A DNA stretch of 64,000 nucleotides from Dyella subtropica (GCF_026283965.1 NZ_JAPDPD010000025.1:1-64000), one strand, 5' to 3'. Positions 26,743 to 36,160 are shown, counted from the stretch's first letter. Notes: generated by a model from the sequence alone, not told the origin. Made by a program: numbers and translations.

Positions 26743-28302
26743 ATGCACAAGCTCCATTTCGACAATGCCTTTGTTCGTGAGCTGCCTGGCGATCCCATGC
26801 ATGGCATCGGCACGCGACAAGTGGACGGGGCGTTGTACTCGCTGGTCGAACCCACGCCCGTCGCCGCACCGAAGGTGGTCGCCTATTCGGCGGAGATGGT
26901 CGAACAGCTCGGCTTGAGCGCAGCGGATATCGCCCGGCCAGAATTCGTCGAGGTGTTTGGAGGCAACGCACTGTTGCCGGGCATGCAAGCCTGGGCGGCC
27001 AATTACGGTGGGCACCAGTTCGGCGTATGGGCAGGGCAGCTGGGCGACGGGCGGGCGATTTCGCTGGGCGAACTCGTCAACGACGCCGGCGAACGTCTGG
27101 AGCTGCAACTCAAGGGCGCGGGGCCCACACCGTATTCGCGCGGCGCGGACGGCCGCGCCGTGTTGCGTTCGTCCATTCGCGAATTTCTGTGCAGCGAGGC
27201 CATGCATCACCTCGGTGTGCCGACCACGCGCGCACTGAGCATCGTGCTGACCGGCGATACGGTAGTGCGCGACATGTTCTATGACGGCCATCCGCAGGCC
27301 GAGTTGGGTGCCATCGTGTGCCGCGTGGCGCCTTCCTTCATCCGCTTCGGCAACTTCGAGTTGCCGAGTTCACGTGGCGACGTGGCACTGCTGCGCCAGC
27401 TGGTCGATTTCACCATCCGCCGCGATTTCCCCGAACTGCAGGGTGAGGGTGAAGCGCTCTACGCCGAGTGGTTCGGTCAAGTGTGTGAGCGCACCGCAGC
27501 GATGGTGGCGCACTGGATGCGGGTGGGCTTTGTGCACGGCGTAATGAATACCGACAACATGTCCATCCTCGGCCTCACCATCGACTATGGCCCGTACGGC
27601 TGGATCGACGATTTCGATCCCGACTGGACGCCCAACACCACCGACGCCGGACGTCGCCGCTACCGTTTCGGCCAGCAACCGAACGTGGCCTGGTGGAACC
27701 TGAGCCGCCTGGCCGGCGCGCTGGCGCCGCTGTTCACTGGCGTGGAGTCATTGCAAGCCGGGCTGGATCGCTACGCCGCCACGTTCGCCGCTGCCGACCG
27801 CCTCACCACGGCTGCCAAACTGGGTCTGGCCGAATGCCGCGACGGTGATGTCGAGTTGATGCAGTCCTTGCATCAGCTGTTGCACGAAGGCGAGGTGGAC
27901 ATGACGTTGTTCTTCCGTGCTCTGTCCGATGTGGACGCCTACGCGCCATCGTTGGACCCCTTCCGGCATGCGTTCTATGACGAGGCGAAGATGTGGAGCA
28001 CGGAGCAGGGTTTTCAGGCCTGGTTGGCGCGCTACACCGCGCGGTTGGTGGAGGACTCGTTTTCTGCCGATGAGCGGCGTGCGCGCATGCACGCGGCCAA
28101 TCCTTGTTACGTGCTGCGCAATTATCTGGCGCAGGAGGCGATCGATCGCGCGGAGCAGGGTGACTATGCCGGTATCGATGAGTTGCTTGATGTGATGCGG
28201 CGTCCTTATGAGGAGCAGCCGGGGCGTGAGCGTTATGCGGGGAAGCGGCCGGATTGGGCGAAGCAGAAGGCGGGGTGTTCGATGTTGTCGTGCAGCTCGT
28301 GA
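26743..28302 (+). CDS. selO: SelO protein AMPylase
   Basis: 519-residue pseudokinase-fold enzyme that transfers AMP to Ser/Thr/Tyr of target proteins and is linked to redox stress. Seen: [78 protein letters not shown] (metal-binding Asn/Asp). The C-terminus ends SCSS, with Cys at the place where many SelO proteins carry selenocysteine. The codon there is TGC and TGA is the normal stop. The ATG has no strong Shine-Dalgarno; a longer in-frame start at 26596 is less likely. Confidence 0.93.
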   Translation: MHKLHFDNAFVRELPGDPMHGIGTRQVDGALYSLVEPTPVAAPKVVAYSAEMVEQLGLSAADIARPEFVEVFGGNALLPGMQAWAANYGGHQFGVWAGQLGDGRAISLGELVNDAGERLELQLKGAGPTPYSRGADGRAVLRSSIREFLCSEAMHHLGVPTTRALSIVLTGDTVVRDMFYDGHPQAELGAIVCRVAPSFIRFGNFELPSSRGDVALLRQLVDFTIRRDFPELQGEGEALYAEWFGQVCERTAAMVAHWMRVGFVHGVMNTDNMSILGLTIDYGPYGWIDDFDPDWTPNTTDAGRRRYRFGQQPNVAWWNLSRLAGALAPLFTGVESLQAGLDRYAATFAAADRLTTAAKLGLAECRDGDVELMQSLHQLLHEGEVDMTLFFRALSDVDAYAPSLDPFRHAFYDEAKMWSTEQGFQAWLARYTARLVEDSFSADERRARMHAANPCYVLRNYLAQEAIDRAEQGDYAGIDELLDVMRRPYEEQPGRERYAGKRPDWAKQKAGCSMLSCSS

Positions 28303-28316
28303 GCGCCGCGTTGACT

Positions 28317-28410
28317 CCCTCTCCCCGCCGGGGAGAGGGTTGGGGTGAGGGGTGGGTGCTCGCGATAACCTCTCACTGTCGTCATTCCGGCGAAGGCCGG
28401 AATCCAGTGC
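28317..28410. repeat. Two dispersed palindromes after selO
   Basis: CCCTCTCCCC/GGGGAGAGGG (28317-28339) and ATTCCGGC/GCCGGAAT (about 28384-28403) are perfect hairpins separated by a GGGTGCTCGCGA segment. Degenerate relatives of the same string occur at 53840-53910. They may also end selO transcription. The rest of 28303-28795 is the second copy of the large dispersed repeat. Confidence 0.65.
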
Positions 28411-28489
28411 CTGAGCGCTTCGACTATCGCGTTATTGCAACCTGGCTCGCCTGCCGCGGGCTTTCGAACCGCTGCCGCGGTCCGAGTCA

Positions 28490-28700
28490 CTTTTCTCTGT
28501 TTGGCCAGAGAAAAGTAACCAAAAGAGAGGCCACCCCGGTTACGCGCCCTCCGGCTTCGCCTGCGGGTCCGTGAGGTCTGGCCGGGCTTTTCGACACGAC
28601 GTCCCTGTCGTGTCGAAAAGGCGCAGGCATCCCTGCCTGCGCCCCCTTCGGGGCCTGATCGTCCAGCCCTCACCGCTGCACAGGGGACCCCTTAAGATCA
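28490..28700. repeat. Dispersed hairpin-rich repeat, copy B
   Basis: Second copy of the element at 20-310, compact form. Stems: CTTTTCTCTG/CAGAGAAAAG (28490-28499 with 28506-28515, six-base loop), GACACGAC/GTCGTGTC (28593-28600 with 28607-28614), GCGCAGGC/GCCTGCGC (28621-28628 with 28635-28642) and CCCCTTCGGGG. The first and third stems have other sequences than in copy A yet pair perfectly. It ends about 100 bp before the next gene. Confidence 0.85.
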
Positions 28701-28795
28701 GGAGCAACATCAAGAGCGGAGCGGCGGGCGTTGCCCGCGCGCTAGCGCTCGGCGTGGCGTCGGGATCAATACATGCGCAGAGCAACGAGCACGGT

Positions 28796-29272
28796 ATGAC
28801 TCATCAATACGACAAGGCGGATCAGGTTTCCGTGTCGATGCGCGCGCTGCAGGTTGCCGGCATCTGCTGGACCCTTCCCAATACTTTGCTGGGTTTGATT
28901 GCGGGCCTGGCATGCATGTTGTTCGGCGCGCGCCCGCAATGGCGTCGTCGCGATTTGGCTCTGGCATTTCGGCGGGTGCCGTGGCGTGGTGCGGGTGGGG
29001 CGGTGACGCTGGGCAATGTGATTTTGTATACGGGCGGCGAGCTGGATACGCCGTGTTTGACCTATGCGCATCGCACTGGCCAGTGTGTTGAGCTGCCGGT
29101 TTCACTGGCCGACCATGAGCGTGCGCATGTCTATCAGTACATGGTGCTGGGGCCGTTGTTTCTACCGGTGTACGCATTGTGCGGTGGCGTGAGTGTGCGC
29201 AATCCGTTTGAGCGTGCGGCCGATCGTTACGCGCGGCTAGGTTCGGGGTGGTGGCCGTCTCAGAGCGGGTAA
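28796..29272 (+). CDS. Small membrane protein with HExxH motif
   Basis: 158 residues, family not recognised. One clear membrane helix near the start (WTLPNTLLGLIAGLACMLFG), a Tyr-Thr-Gly-Gly loop region and then DHERAHVYQYMVLGPLFLPVY: an HExxH zinc-metalloprotease-like motif running into a second hydrophobic segment. The motif may be catalytic or chance. Start uncertain: ATG 28796 lacks a strong ribosome site and an in-frame ATG at 28838 is an alternative. Overlaps the end of the beta-barrel gene tail to tail by 13 bp. Confidence 0.6.
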   Translation: MTHQYDKADQVSVSMRALQVAGICWTLPNTLLGLIAGLACMLFGARPQWRRRDLALAFRRVPWRGAGGAVTLGNVILYTGGELDTPCLTYAHRTGQCVELPVSLADHERAHVYQYMVLGPLFLPVYALCGGVSVRNPFERAADRYARLGSGWWPSQSG

Positions 29273-30882
29273 CGCACCACCAGATTCATGCTGTTGTTCC
29301 AGTACCCCGAACCGCCGTTGCTGGCAGAGGCGGCAGAGCTGCGTCCTAGTTGCAATTCAAGACGCCCGTTGCCGGGCAGGCGGCCCTCGAGGGAGAGACC
29401 GACGGTGTAGACGCCGGCGCCGGCGCCATTGACCACCTGGCGGCCTGCTGAGGCCACCGCACGCAGCTTCCACTCCGGACTCAGGCTGTACACGCCGACC
29501 AGTCCGAACTGGGCCGTACGATAGTGGGCGGGATTGAAGTACACCCCGTGGCTGGGACGGTCGCTGTGGAAGATGCGTGCGGAGAACTCGCCGCCGATGG
29601 CTGCGCGGGTGTCCGCCACGTCATAGGGGCTAAGTAATACGCGCAGCGAACCGCCATCGCGGTGATTGCCGTCGTTGAAGTTCTGCCGGTAGTAAGTGGG
29701 CAGCACGTACCAGCGAGCTGCGGGTCGGAAGTTCGCGCCCACGCTGTACAGGTTGTAGATCAGGTGGTTGGCGACGGCGGTATCGGTGGGCACCGGCGCG
29801 CGTTCGGCGCCTGCCGATAGACCGAAGCTGTCGCTAGGCTGCAAGGTCCAGCGCGCCATGCCTTGCAGATAGTGCCAGCGGCCGCTGCGACCCGGGCCGA
29901 GGTTCAGGTCGATGCTGTGGTTGTCGCCGATGCGCAGCTGTCCAAGCAAGGACAGATCGTCGAGGCGACGTGACTGCTTGCGGTCTTCGACGCGCGTGGT
30001 GCTCGCGGCGACACCCCAGCGTTGCGTCCAATCGCCGCGCGAGAAAGGCGCGAAGCGATAGGCCGCGCCAACGTGCCAGGTATCCAGGCCGTCGCTGTCG
30101 TGGCTGTAGCCAAAGTTGCCTTCGAGCTGTGGCGCCAGGGCGAACTGCATGTCGTCCTTCAGCAGCCGGTATTGCGTCCCCAGGTAACCCTGCGGCAGTG
30201 GCGGCAACGCGGCATCGAGATAGGGCGTGCTGCGATCCTGCCAGCCTAGGGACTGCACGGCGCGAAGCAGCTCGACGGTCGGCTTGGTTTGACCCTGGGC
30301 ATACGGTGCGACCAACGCATAAGCCGCACGCGGATAGTCCTGTGCGTTGAGCGCCTGCGCGAGACCGGTATCCGCGGCCTGTTGCGCGGTGGCGTCGCCG
30401 GCTGCTTCGCGCGCTGTCCGGAAGGCGGTTGTCGCAGTGGGATAATCACCCAGCCAGAGTGCGGATTGGCCAAGGCCCATGGCCGCGGCGTAGCGGTCTT
30501 CGCGAGAGATGTCGGGTTGAGCCAGTGCCGCGGCGAACCGTTCGCGTGCTTGAGCGGGGAGGTTGTCGGCGAGCGCGGCGCGACCCTCGCGAATGTTGCT
30601 TGCTGGGTCACTCGCCGAATCGATCGCTGAATCGATCGCTGAATCAATCGCTGAATCAATCGCTGAATCAATCGCTGAATCAATCGTCGAATCAATCGTC
30701 GAATCAATCGTCGAATCAATCGTCGAATCAATCGTCGAATCAATCGTCGAATCAATCGTCGGGTCACTGGCTCGCGCATGCGCTGCCGGAACCAGCAGCA
30801 GCGAGAGTAAGAGCCCGCCCAAAGTTTCCGCGTAGCCCGCGTTGAACCTTTGAGGGGGCTGTAACGGCCGCTGCGCGCTCAT
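29260..30882 (-). CDS. TPR/beta-barrel outer-membrane protein (exopolysaccharide export type)
   Basis: 540 residues: N-terminal signal-like segment (ETLGGLLLSLLLVPAAHARA), a 12-unit Thr/Ala-Ile-Asp-Ser repeat at about 40-90, a helical TPR-like region (about 95-230) and a C-terminal region of alternating strands ending in YWNNSMNLVVRYPL, an outer-membrane barrel ending. The layout recalls PgaA/BcsC-type exporters but is shorter. Its ATG overlaps the glycosyltransferase stop (ATGA). Function inferred from that partner. A fused reading up to 32310 is an artefact of frame continuity. Confidence 0.75.
   Translation of the reverse strand: MSAQRPLQPPQRFNAGYAETLGGLLLSLLLVPAAHARASDPTIDSTIDSTIDSTIDSTIDSTIDSTIDSAIDSAIDSAIDSAIDSAIDSASDPASNIREGRAALADNLPAQARERFAAALAQPDISREDRYAAAMGLGQSALWLGDYPTATTAFRTAREAAGDATAQQAADTGLAQALNAQDYPRAAYALVAPYAQGQTKPTVELLRAVQSLGWQDRSTPYLDAALPPLPQGYLGTQYRLLKDDMQFALAPQLEGNFGYSHDSDGLDTWHVGAAYRFAPFSRGDWTQRWGVAASTTRVEDRKQSRRLDDLSLLGQLRIGDNHSIDLNLGPGRSGRWHYLQGMARWTLQPSDSFGLSAGAERAPVPTDTAVANHLIYNLYSVGANFRPAARWYVLPTYYRQNFNDGNHRDGGSLRVLLSPYDVADTRAAIGGEFSARIFHSDRPSHGVYFNPAHYRTAQFGLVGVYSLSPEWKLRAVASAGRQVVNGAGAGVYTVGLSLEGRLPGNGRLELQLGRSSAASASNGGSGYWNNSMNLVVRYPL
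30615..30762. repeat. In-frame 12-bp tandem repeat array
   Basis: About twelve tandem 12-bp units, in two sub-types (atcgctgaatca and atcgtcgaatca), encode (Ala-Ile-Asp-Ser)5 and (Thr-Ile-Asp-Ser)7 just after the signal peptide of the barrel protein, bracketed by Ser-Asp-Pro on both sides. Unit number can change without frameshift. There are no spacers, so this is not CRISPR. Confidence 0.92.
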
Positions 30883-32279
30883 TTCGTGCCCCAGCTCTTG
30901 CGCAGCTTGAGCAACTCGGCGAAGTAGCCCATCACACAACCGGGTTGCAGCACGATGCCGTAGAACAGGGTGTAGATCACCAGCCCCAGCGGGTTGTAAC
31001 GGACTTTGAGGCCCTGCGCGCGGAACATGCGTGACTGGATCGCGTACATCAGGAAGTTCACCAGGAACGCCAGCGGCAGCACCAGCAGCGTCATCGGGCC
31101 GGCGAGCCAGTAGATACCGAAGCACGCCAGCAGCAGGCCGGGGATGAAGACCAGGGTGTAGATCATGTCCATATAGGGGAACAGCAGGTTCCACCAGATG
31201 AACAGCGTGCTCATGCGGCGATGGAACAGCAGCTCGCCATGCGCCTTGAACGCTTCGATCAGCCCGCGTGACCAGCGTTGCCGCTGGCGGATGAACTGGT
31301 GGAACGTGGCCGGTGCGTTGGTGAAGGCGATGGCATCCTCGCAGTAGCCCACACGATGGCCGCGCCGCAGGATCGCCCAGGTCAGCACGATGTCCTCGCC
31401 CACGCACTCCGGCCAGCCGCCGACGCTGCGCAGCGTATCGGTGCGATACAGCGAGAACGCGCCCTGCGCCACCAGCGTGCCCTGAAACAAACTCTGCAAC
31501 CGTTTCACTGCGGCGATGCCGTGGAAATAATCCCATTCCTGCATGCGTGTGATCAGGTTCTGCCGCGAATTGCGTACCAGCACGGCACCCGCGACGGCGG
31601 CGGTGCCCGGCGGATCGCTGAGGAAGCGCTCCACCAGGCGGCGCAGCGCCTGGCGATAGAGATAGGAGTCGGCATCCAGCGTGATAGTGAGTGGATGCGT
31701 GGCGTGACGAAGGCCGACGTTCAGCGCATTGGCCTTGCCGCCGTTGCATTTGAGGTCGATCACCTGCAGCCACGGATAGGACACGCTGCGCAAACGCTCC
31801 ATAGTGCCGTCGGTGGAGCCGTCGTTGATCACGATCACTTCGACCGGCGCGGGATAGCTCTGGTTGTTGATGCTGGCCAGCGTGGTGAGGATGGAATCCT
31901 CCTCGTTGTAGGCGGCCACCAGCAACGTGACGCCGGGCAAGTCGCCTAATGCGAAGCGCCGACGCGGCGGCCGCCGATCGAACAGCAGCCCCACCACCAG
32001 AAACGCATTCATGAAGCCCGGCAGGATAGCGATGCCGAAGATCATCAGATCGGCCAATGCGCTGCCTTCCACCGCGGAAAGCGTAAGGATCCAGCCCCGC
32101 GCCAAGCTGTAGGAAAACACCGCCCAGGCCAGGGCAAGGATCAGGGTCAGTGCGAACTTGTAATGCACCGACAAGTAATAGCGCCGACGCGTTTCGGCTT
32201 CGTCGGGCGTCGTCGGCAATGGGACGATCGCCGGCAATGCTGGGGTGTACTTCGGCCAATCCTGCGCTTGGATGCTCAT
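30879..32279 (-). CDS. Processive membrane glycosyltransferase, GT2 family
   Basis: 466-residue inner-membrane polysaccharide synthase. Two N-terminal membrane helices, a GT2 domain with VAAYNEE, VINDGSTDGT, TLDADSY (DxD), CVGEDIVLTW (GED base) and QRQRWSRG (the Q-x-x-R-W motif of processive enzymes), then three to four C-terminal helices. Closest in layout to PgaC/IcaA poly-N-acetylglucosamine synthases; cellulose or another beta-glycan is possible. No PilZ domain and no PgaB/PgaD neighbours. First gene of a two-gene operon with the barrel protein. Confidence 0.85.
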   Translation of the reverse strand: MSIQAQDWPKYTPALPAIVPLPTTPDEAETRRRYYLSVHYKFALTLILALAWAVFSYSLARGWILTLSAVEGSALADLMIFGIAILPGFMNAFLVVGLLFDRRPPRRRFALGDLPGVTLLVAAYNEEDSILTTLASINNQSYPAPVEVIVINDGSTDGTMERLRSVSYPWLQVIDLKCNGGKANALNVGLRHATHPLTITLDADSYLYRQALRRLVERFLSDPPGTAAVAGAVLVRNSRQNLITRMQEWDYFHGIAAVKRLQSLFQGTLVAQGAFSLYRTDTLRSVGGWPECVGEDIVLTWAILRRGHRVGYCEDAIAFTNAPATFHQFIRQRQRWSRGLIEAFKAHGELLFHRRMSTLFIWWNLLFPYMDMIYTLVFIPGLLLACFGIYWLAGPMTLLVLPLAFLVNFLMYAIQSRMFRAQGLKVRYNPLGLVIYTLFYGIVLQPGCVMGYFAELLKLRKSWGTK

Positions 32280-32471
32280 GGGGTTTTCCCGTGGCTTGGC
32301 AGCAGGGCAATGTCAGGGACGAGCGACCTCAGACTTGCCGGAGGTGGATGCCGGAGTGAGGGTATCGTTCGTGGCGGTATCGATCTGCGACCCTGGTGGT
32401 ACGTAGGCGTAATGCGTTCATCGAAAAAGTTAGGCCTTGCCGCACATGCTTTTGCAAAAGCCACGCCAGGC

Positions 32472-32511
32472 TATTCATTTAATTTTCTATTTGAAAATCA
32501 ATTAATTAGGC
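32472..32511. promoter_or_regulatory. AT-rich palindromic region upstream of the GT2 operon
   Basis: A 40-base AT-rich island in a GC-rich context, about 200 bp before the GT2 start. It contains ATTTTC-tattt-GAAAAT (32482-32498), flanked by TTAA-type sequence on both sides. It looks like a promoter/operator or an H-NS-like target. The remainder of 32280-32655 shows no convincing gene. Confidence 0.5.
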
Positions 32512-32655
32512 GCCACCTAATAATCCGAGACGGATGAGCGCCGCGGACGGCAGGACGCTTCGAGGCACAAACTGACCGGGAGTGCGTGGGTACTCAACGA
32601 CCAACGCCACGGCAGGCCGTGGCGTTGGTGGGGAAGCTGGCGAATGGAGGACCCA

Positions 32656-33300
32656 TCAGTTGCCGCTGCTTTGGGTGGGTGTGGGGGCAGGGCGAGTCTG
32701 CGGCTTCGGGCGCGTTCCGCCGCCCGATCCATTACCCGGTCTTGGAGGACGTGTACCGCCACCCGATCCGTTGCCCGGTTGCGGCTTCGGGCGCGTTCCG
32801 CCACTCCATCCATTGCCCGGTCCCGGACGATGCCCACCACTCCAGCCTGGCGGACGCGGCCGCACTGGGGGACGGTGGATCGGCCGGTGAGGTGGCCGGA
32901 TCACGATCGGGCGATGGAACCAGTAATCGCGCTGGCGATAGAACGGGCGGTCGCGGTAGTAACTACCCCAATAAGTGCCGATCACGAACGAGACGATCGG
33001 GATACCGATGCGCGCGCCGTTGTCCTGCACCACCACACGCTGATCCTGATAGACGTACTGGATGTAATCGGCAGCCACCCAGCCGCGCGTGCCCATGGTG
33101 ACTACATCGCACCATCCCCAACCTTCGGTGCAGCCCTGGATGGACACGTTGGTGCCAAGGGGGACGACGGTGATGATGGGGTATGCCGCATCCGGACCGG
33201 CACGCAGATTCACGTTGCCAGTGACAAAGCCGTCGGCCGCCATGGCGGGTAGGGCGACAAATGCAAGCAAGCCAACGGCGTACTGCAGGAGACGTCTCAT
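32656..33300 (-). CDS. Exported SH3-domain protein with Pro/Gly-rich tail
   Basis: 214 residues: signal peptide (YAVGLLAFVALPAMAADG), one bacterial SH3 domain (VNLRAGPDAAYPIITVVPLG, GWGWCDVVTMGTRGWVAADYI) and a long tail of Pro/Arg and Gly-Ser-Gly-Gly-Thr-Arg-Pro repeats. Likely periplasmic, perhaps binding cell wall. GGGAG precedes the ATG at 33300. The repeats in the tail are imperfect and could vary in length. Confidence 0.82.
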   Translation of the reverse strand: MRRLLQYAVGLLAFVALPAMAADGFVTGNVNLRAGPDAAYPIITVVPLGTNVSIQGCTEGWGWCDVVTMGTRGWVAADYIQYVYQDQRVVVQDNGARIGIPIVSFVIGTYWGSYYRDRPFYRQRDYWFHRPIVIRPPHRPIHRPPVRPRPPGWSGGHRPGPGNGWSGGTRPKPQPGNGSGGGTRPPRPGNGSGGGTRPKPQTRPAPTPTQSSGN

Positions 33301-33448
33301 TGCGGTTACTCCCAAGCAGTCATCGAGAAGGTTGAGCCAGAAGGTCGGCCGGCCGGCGCACTGTGGCGTCTCGATGAACGCCGTGCAAGCGGGAAGACCA
33401 AGCCCTCCACGTTGTCCGTGCGGGGCTATCGAGGGCAGGCCCTGAGCT

Positions 33449-34564
33449 TCATGCGAGTTCGCTTCGACCGTGATCCTGCGTTTCGCGATACGCGCGGCGC
33501 AGCAGTTCGTGAAAGTGATGCACGGCATTTTCGCGCAGCGGATTAAGCCGTCCGGCTTCATACGAACCGGAGGCGAGGCCGCGCTGCACGTCCTCGCAGA
33601 TGGTCACGTCTTCCACCTGCACTTCGTCGCTGAATGCGATGTCCCTGGCGCGGCGTGCCTGGCTCTCGGGGCTGCTATCCGGGCCAGCATCGGGGATGTA
33701 GTAGAAATCAAACTCCACACGACAGCGGTCCACACCCAGCGGCAGCACGCGGTTGGTCTGCAGGCGTCCAGGCAGGATGTTGAGCATGGTGTTGGGATAC
33801 AGGAAGTAATACAGCGCTTCGCCGCTGCCGTAGAGATCGGCGGCGCTTTCCAGCGGGCTGTACTGGAACGAGTACCACTCGGCGGTCTCGGTGATGTAGC
33901 TGCGATAGTCGAGCAGGCTGTTCAACCCAGGATGGATGTGCGGAACGTGGTAGCCCTCCAGATAGTTGTCCACGTACACCTTCCAGTTGCAGGCCACGTC
34001 GTAGCTGGAGCGATGATGGAACTCGAAGCCGGCCAGCGAACGCTCCGCGCCAAGCCGAGCATCGATACCGGCGACCATCTCGTCGAACGAAGCCGCCTCG
34101 CCGGTAGCGACAAATACCAACCCCTGCCACACCTGCACACGGACTTCGGGAAGACGGATGTCTGAAGGTTCGAAGTCTTCTGTGCGACCCATCTCCGGCG
34201 CACCGCGCAGCACACCATCCAGCCCGTAAGTCCAACCGTGGTAATGGCAGCGCAACGCCTTGGCGCCGCGTCCGTCGCAACGTGCGATGGGGCCGGCGCG
34301 ATGGCGGCACACATTGTGGAAAGCACGGATGGTCGCTTCATCGCTGCGCACGACCAACAGTGGCAGACTGGCGATGGCAGTAACGACATGATCGCCCACG
34401 CCGCTGAGTTGCGATTGATGGCAGACCAGCTGCCAGCTGCGACGGAACACCGCCTGCGCGTCGAGTGCAAGCATGCGCGAATCGGTGTAGTAGCGCGCGG
34501 GCAGGGCGAGCGCGTGATCCAGCGGCTGCGAGGCGAGCGTGCGAGCTTCGAGCAGATCGGTCAT
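33449..34564 (-). CDS. Rieske-type ring-hydroxylating/demethylating oxygenase, large subunit
   Basis: 371 residues with the Rieske 2Fe-2S site CRHRAG...CHYHGWTYGL and mononuclear iron site DNYLEGYHVPHIHPG. Such single-subunit oxygenases hydroxylate aromatics or demethylate betaine-like compounds (choline monooxygenase, stachydrine demethylase). Substrate unknown. No ferredoxin reductase gene is adjacent, so electrons must come from elsewhere. ATG 34564 is used; GTG 34573 is possible. It follows the MFS gene by about 110 bp in the same direction. Confidence 0.85.
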   Translation of the reverse strand: MTDLLEARTLASQPLDHALALPARYYTDSRMLALDAQAVFRRSWQLVCHQSQLSGVGDHVVTAIASLPLLVVRSDEATIRAFHNVCRHRAGPIARCDGRGAKALRCHYHGWTYGLDGVLRGAPEMGRTEDFEPSDIRLPEVRVQVWQGLVFVATGEAASFDEMVAGIDARLGAERSLAGFEFHHRSSYDVACNWKVYVDNYLEGYHVPHIHPGLNSLLDYRSYITETAEWYSFQYSPLESAADLYGSGEALYYFLYPNTMLNILPGRLQTNRVLPLGVDRCRVEFDFYYIPDAGPDSSPESQARRARDIAFSDEVQVEDVTICEDVQRGLASGSYEAGRLNPLRENAVHHFHELLRRAYRETQDHGRSELA

Positions 34565-34675
34565 GGACGGCACCCCGGCAGACGTGTTGCCGGAGTATTG
34601 AGCGCTTTGGTGGTGCTGGGAAGGTGTCCCGGCACCGGCAAGCCTCGCTCTAGCTACCCTCTCTTCGACTCACCC

Positions 34676-36013
34676 TCAGTCGCGCGCTGCCAGCGCCCGG
34701 TTGACCCGCAAGGCCATCAACGTACAAGCCGCACCGGAAAGCAGATAAACGCTTACGGCAGCCAAGCCGAACTTGGACGACAACCCCAGCGCCACCAGCG
34801 GGGCGAAGGCGGCGCCGATGAGCCAGGCGACGTCGGAAGTTAGCGCCGCGCCGGTGTAGCGGAAGCGGATGGGGAAGTTGGACGTGACAGTGCCGGCCGC
34901 CTGGCCGTAGGACACACCCAGCAAGGCGAAGCCCACCAGGATGAACGCGTCCTGCGCTGCCCGTCCGCCGCCCAGCAACCAAGGCGCGAAGAAGCTGAAG
35001 ATGCCGATCAGGCAGGCGAGCAGGCCGAGCGTGGTGCGGCGGCCGATGCGGTCGGCGATGAAGCCGGAGGCGATGGTGCCGAGGATGCCGACGCAGGCAC
35101 CGATGATCTGCACGGTCAGCACGTCACCTACAGATTGCGTCGTGCCCAGGGCGATCCAGGACAGTGGAAACACCGTGACGAGGTGGAATAGCGCGTAGCT
35201 GGCCAGTGCCGCGAAGGCGCCGAGGAAAATGTTGTGGTCCTGGGTGCGCAGCATCTCGATCATGCCGATCGGCTCGAGCTCGCGCTCTTCCATCAACTGC
35301 GTGTATTCCTCGGTGACCACCAGGCGCAGGCGCGCGAACAGGGCGACTACGTTGATCGCAAATGCGACGAAGAACGGATAGCGCCAACCCCAGCTCAGGA
35401 AATCGTCGATGGAAAGTTCGGTGTACAGGAACAGGAACAGTGCGCTGGCGATCATGAAACCGATCGGTGCGCCTAGCTGGCCCAGCATGGCGTACCAGCC
35501 GCGGCGCTGCGCCGGTGTATTCAACGCCAGCAGCGACGGCAGGCCGTCCCAGGAGCCGCCTAGGGCAATGCCCTGAAGCATGCGGAAGAACGCCAGCAGG
35601 GCGATGGCGCGGCCGCCGAGCACGTCGTAACCCGGTAGGAAGGCCATGCCAGCGGTGGCGGTGCCGAGCAGGAACAGCGCCGCGGTGAGCTTGGTGCCAC
35701 GGCTCCAGCGTCGCTGCATGGCCATGAAGATCGCGGTGCCCAGTGGGCGGGCGACGAAGGCCAACGCAAAGATCACGAACGACAGCAGCATCCCATCAAG
35801 GCGATCCTTGAACGGGAAGAACACCGTCGGGAACACCAGCACCGAGGCGATGCCGAACACGAAGAAGTCGAAATATTCCGAGGCCCGGCCGATCACGACG
35901 CCGATGGCGATCTCGCCCGGCGCGACCTTGGCATGGTCGGCATGGAGACGTTCCGAGCCTTGCGCCAGGGCGCTTGCTGAAGGCTCGTGATGGTGCTCAA
36001 ACGTGCTCGACAT
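34676..36013 (-). CDS. MFS transporter, metabolite:H+ symporter type
   Basis: 445 residues with about twelve helices. Signature features of the MHS subfamily (ShiA, ProP, KgtP): IGRASEYFDFFVFGIASVL near the start, RMLQGIALGGSWDG, and a FIADRIGRRTTLG loop between the halves. It probably imports an organic acid or betaine, possibly the substrate of the downstream Rieske enzyme (inference). ATG 36013 is chosen; the longer frame to 36397 overlaps cyoA. Divergent from the cytochrome oxidase operon. Confidence 0.85.
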   Translation of the reverse strand: MSSTFEHHHEPSASALAQGSERLHADHAKVAPGEIAIGVVIGRASEYFDFFVFGIASVLVFPTVFFPFKDRLDGMLLSFVIFALAFVARPLGTAIFMAMQRRWSRGTKLTAALFLLGTATAGMAFLPGYDVLGGRAIALLAFFRMLQGIALGGSWDGLPSLLALNTPAQRRGWYAMLGQLGAPIGFMIASALFLFLYTELSIDDFLSWGWRYPFFVAFAINVVALFARLRLVVTEEYTQLMEERELEPIGMIEMLRTQDHNIFLGAFAALASYALFHLVTVFPLSWIALGTTQSVGDVLTVQIIGACVGILGTIASGFIADRIGRRTTLGLLACLIGIFSFFAPWLLGGGRAAQDAFILVGFALLGVSYGQAAGTVTSNFPIRFRYTGAALTSDVAWLIGAAFAPLVALGLSSKFGLAAVSVYLLSGAACTLMALRVNRALAARD

Positions 36014-36160
36014 CGTGGTGGCTCGACTGGGGTAGTAAATGTGGACGTTGAAAGCATCGCACTGACGGGTTTCCGCTGCCATGAGACAAAATGTCCCATT
36101 CCTGCTTCGTGCCGTTGCGGGTATTTTTTTCGTACCCCTCCCCAGGTTTCCCCGCCGGTC

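Noticed and set aside
26743-28302. Selenocysteine in SelO
   Set aside because: The C-terminal motif is encoded with TGC (Cys) and TGA is the final stop, with no need for recoding.
28571-28795. N-terminal extension of the HExxH protein into the dispersed repeat
   Set aside because: The extension translates the repeat itself, which also occurs at 20-310 without any gene following it.
30600-30770. Possible CRISPR array
   Set aside because: The units are contiguous 12-bp repeats without spacers and stay in frame inside a protein gene.
29260-32310. A single 1016-codon open frame spanning the barrel protein and the glycosyltransferase
   Set aside because: The part above 30882 is antisense-frame shadow of the GT2 gene. 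The barrel gene has its own ATG at 30882 overlapping the GT2 stop, followed by a signal peptide.
36060-36090. Inverted motif GACA-aaa-TGTC between the MFS and cyoA genes
   Set aside because: The arms are only four bases long, too short to support an operator call.
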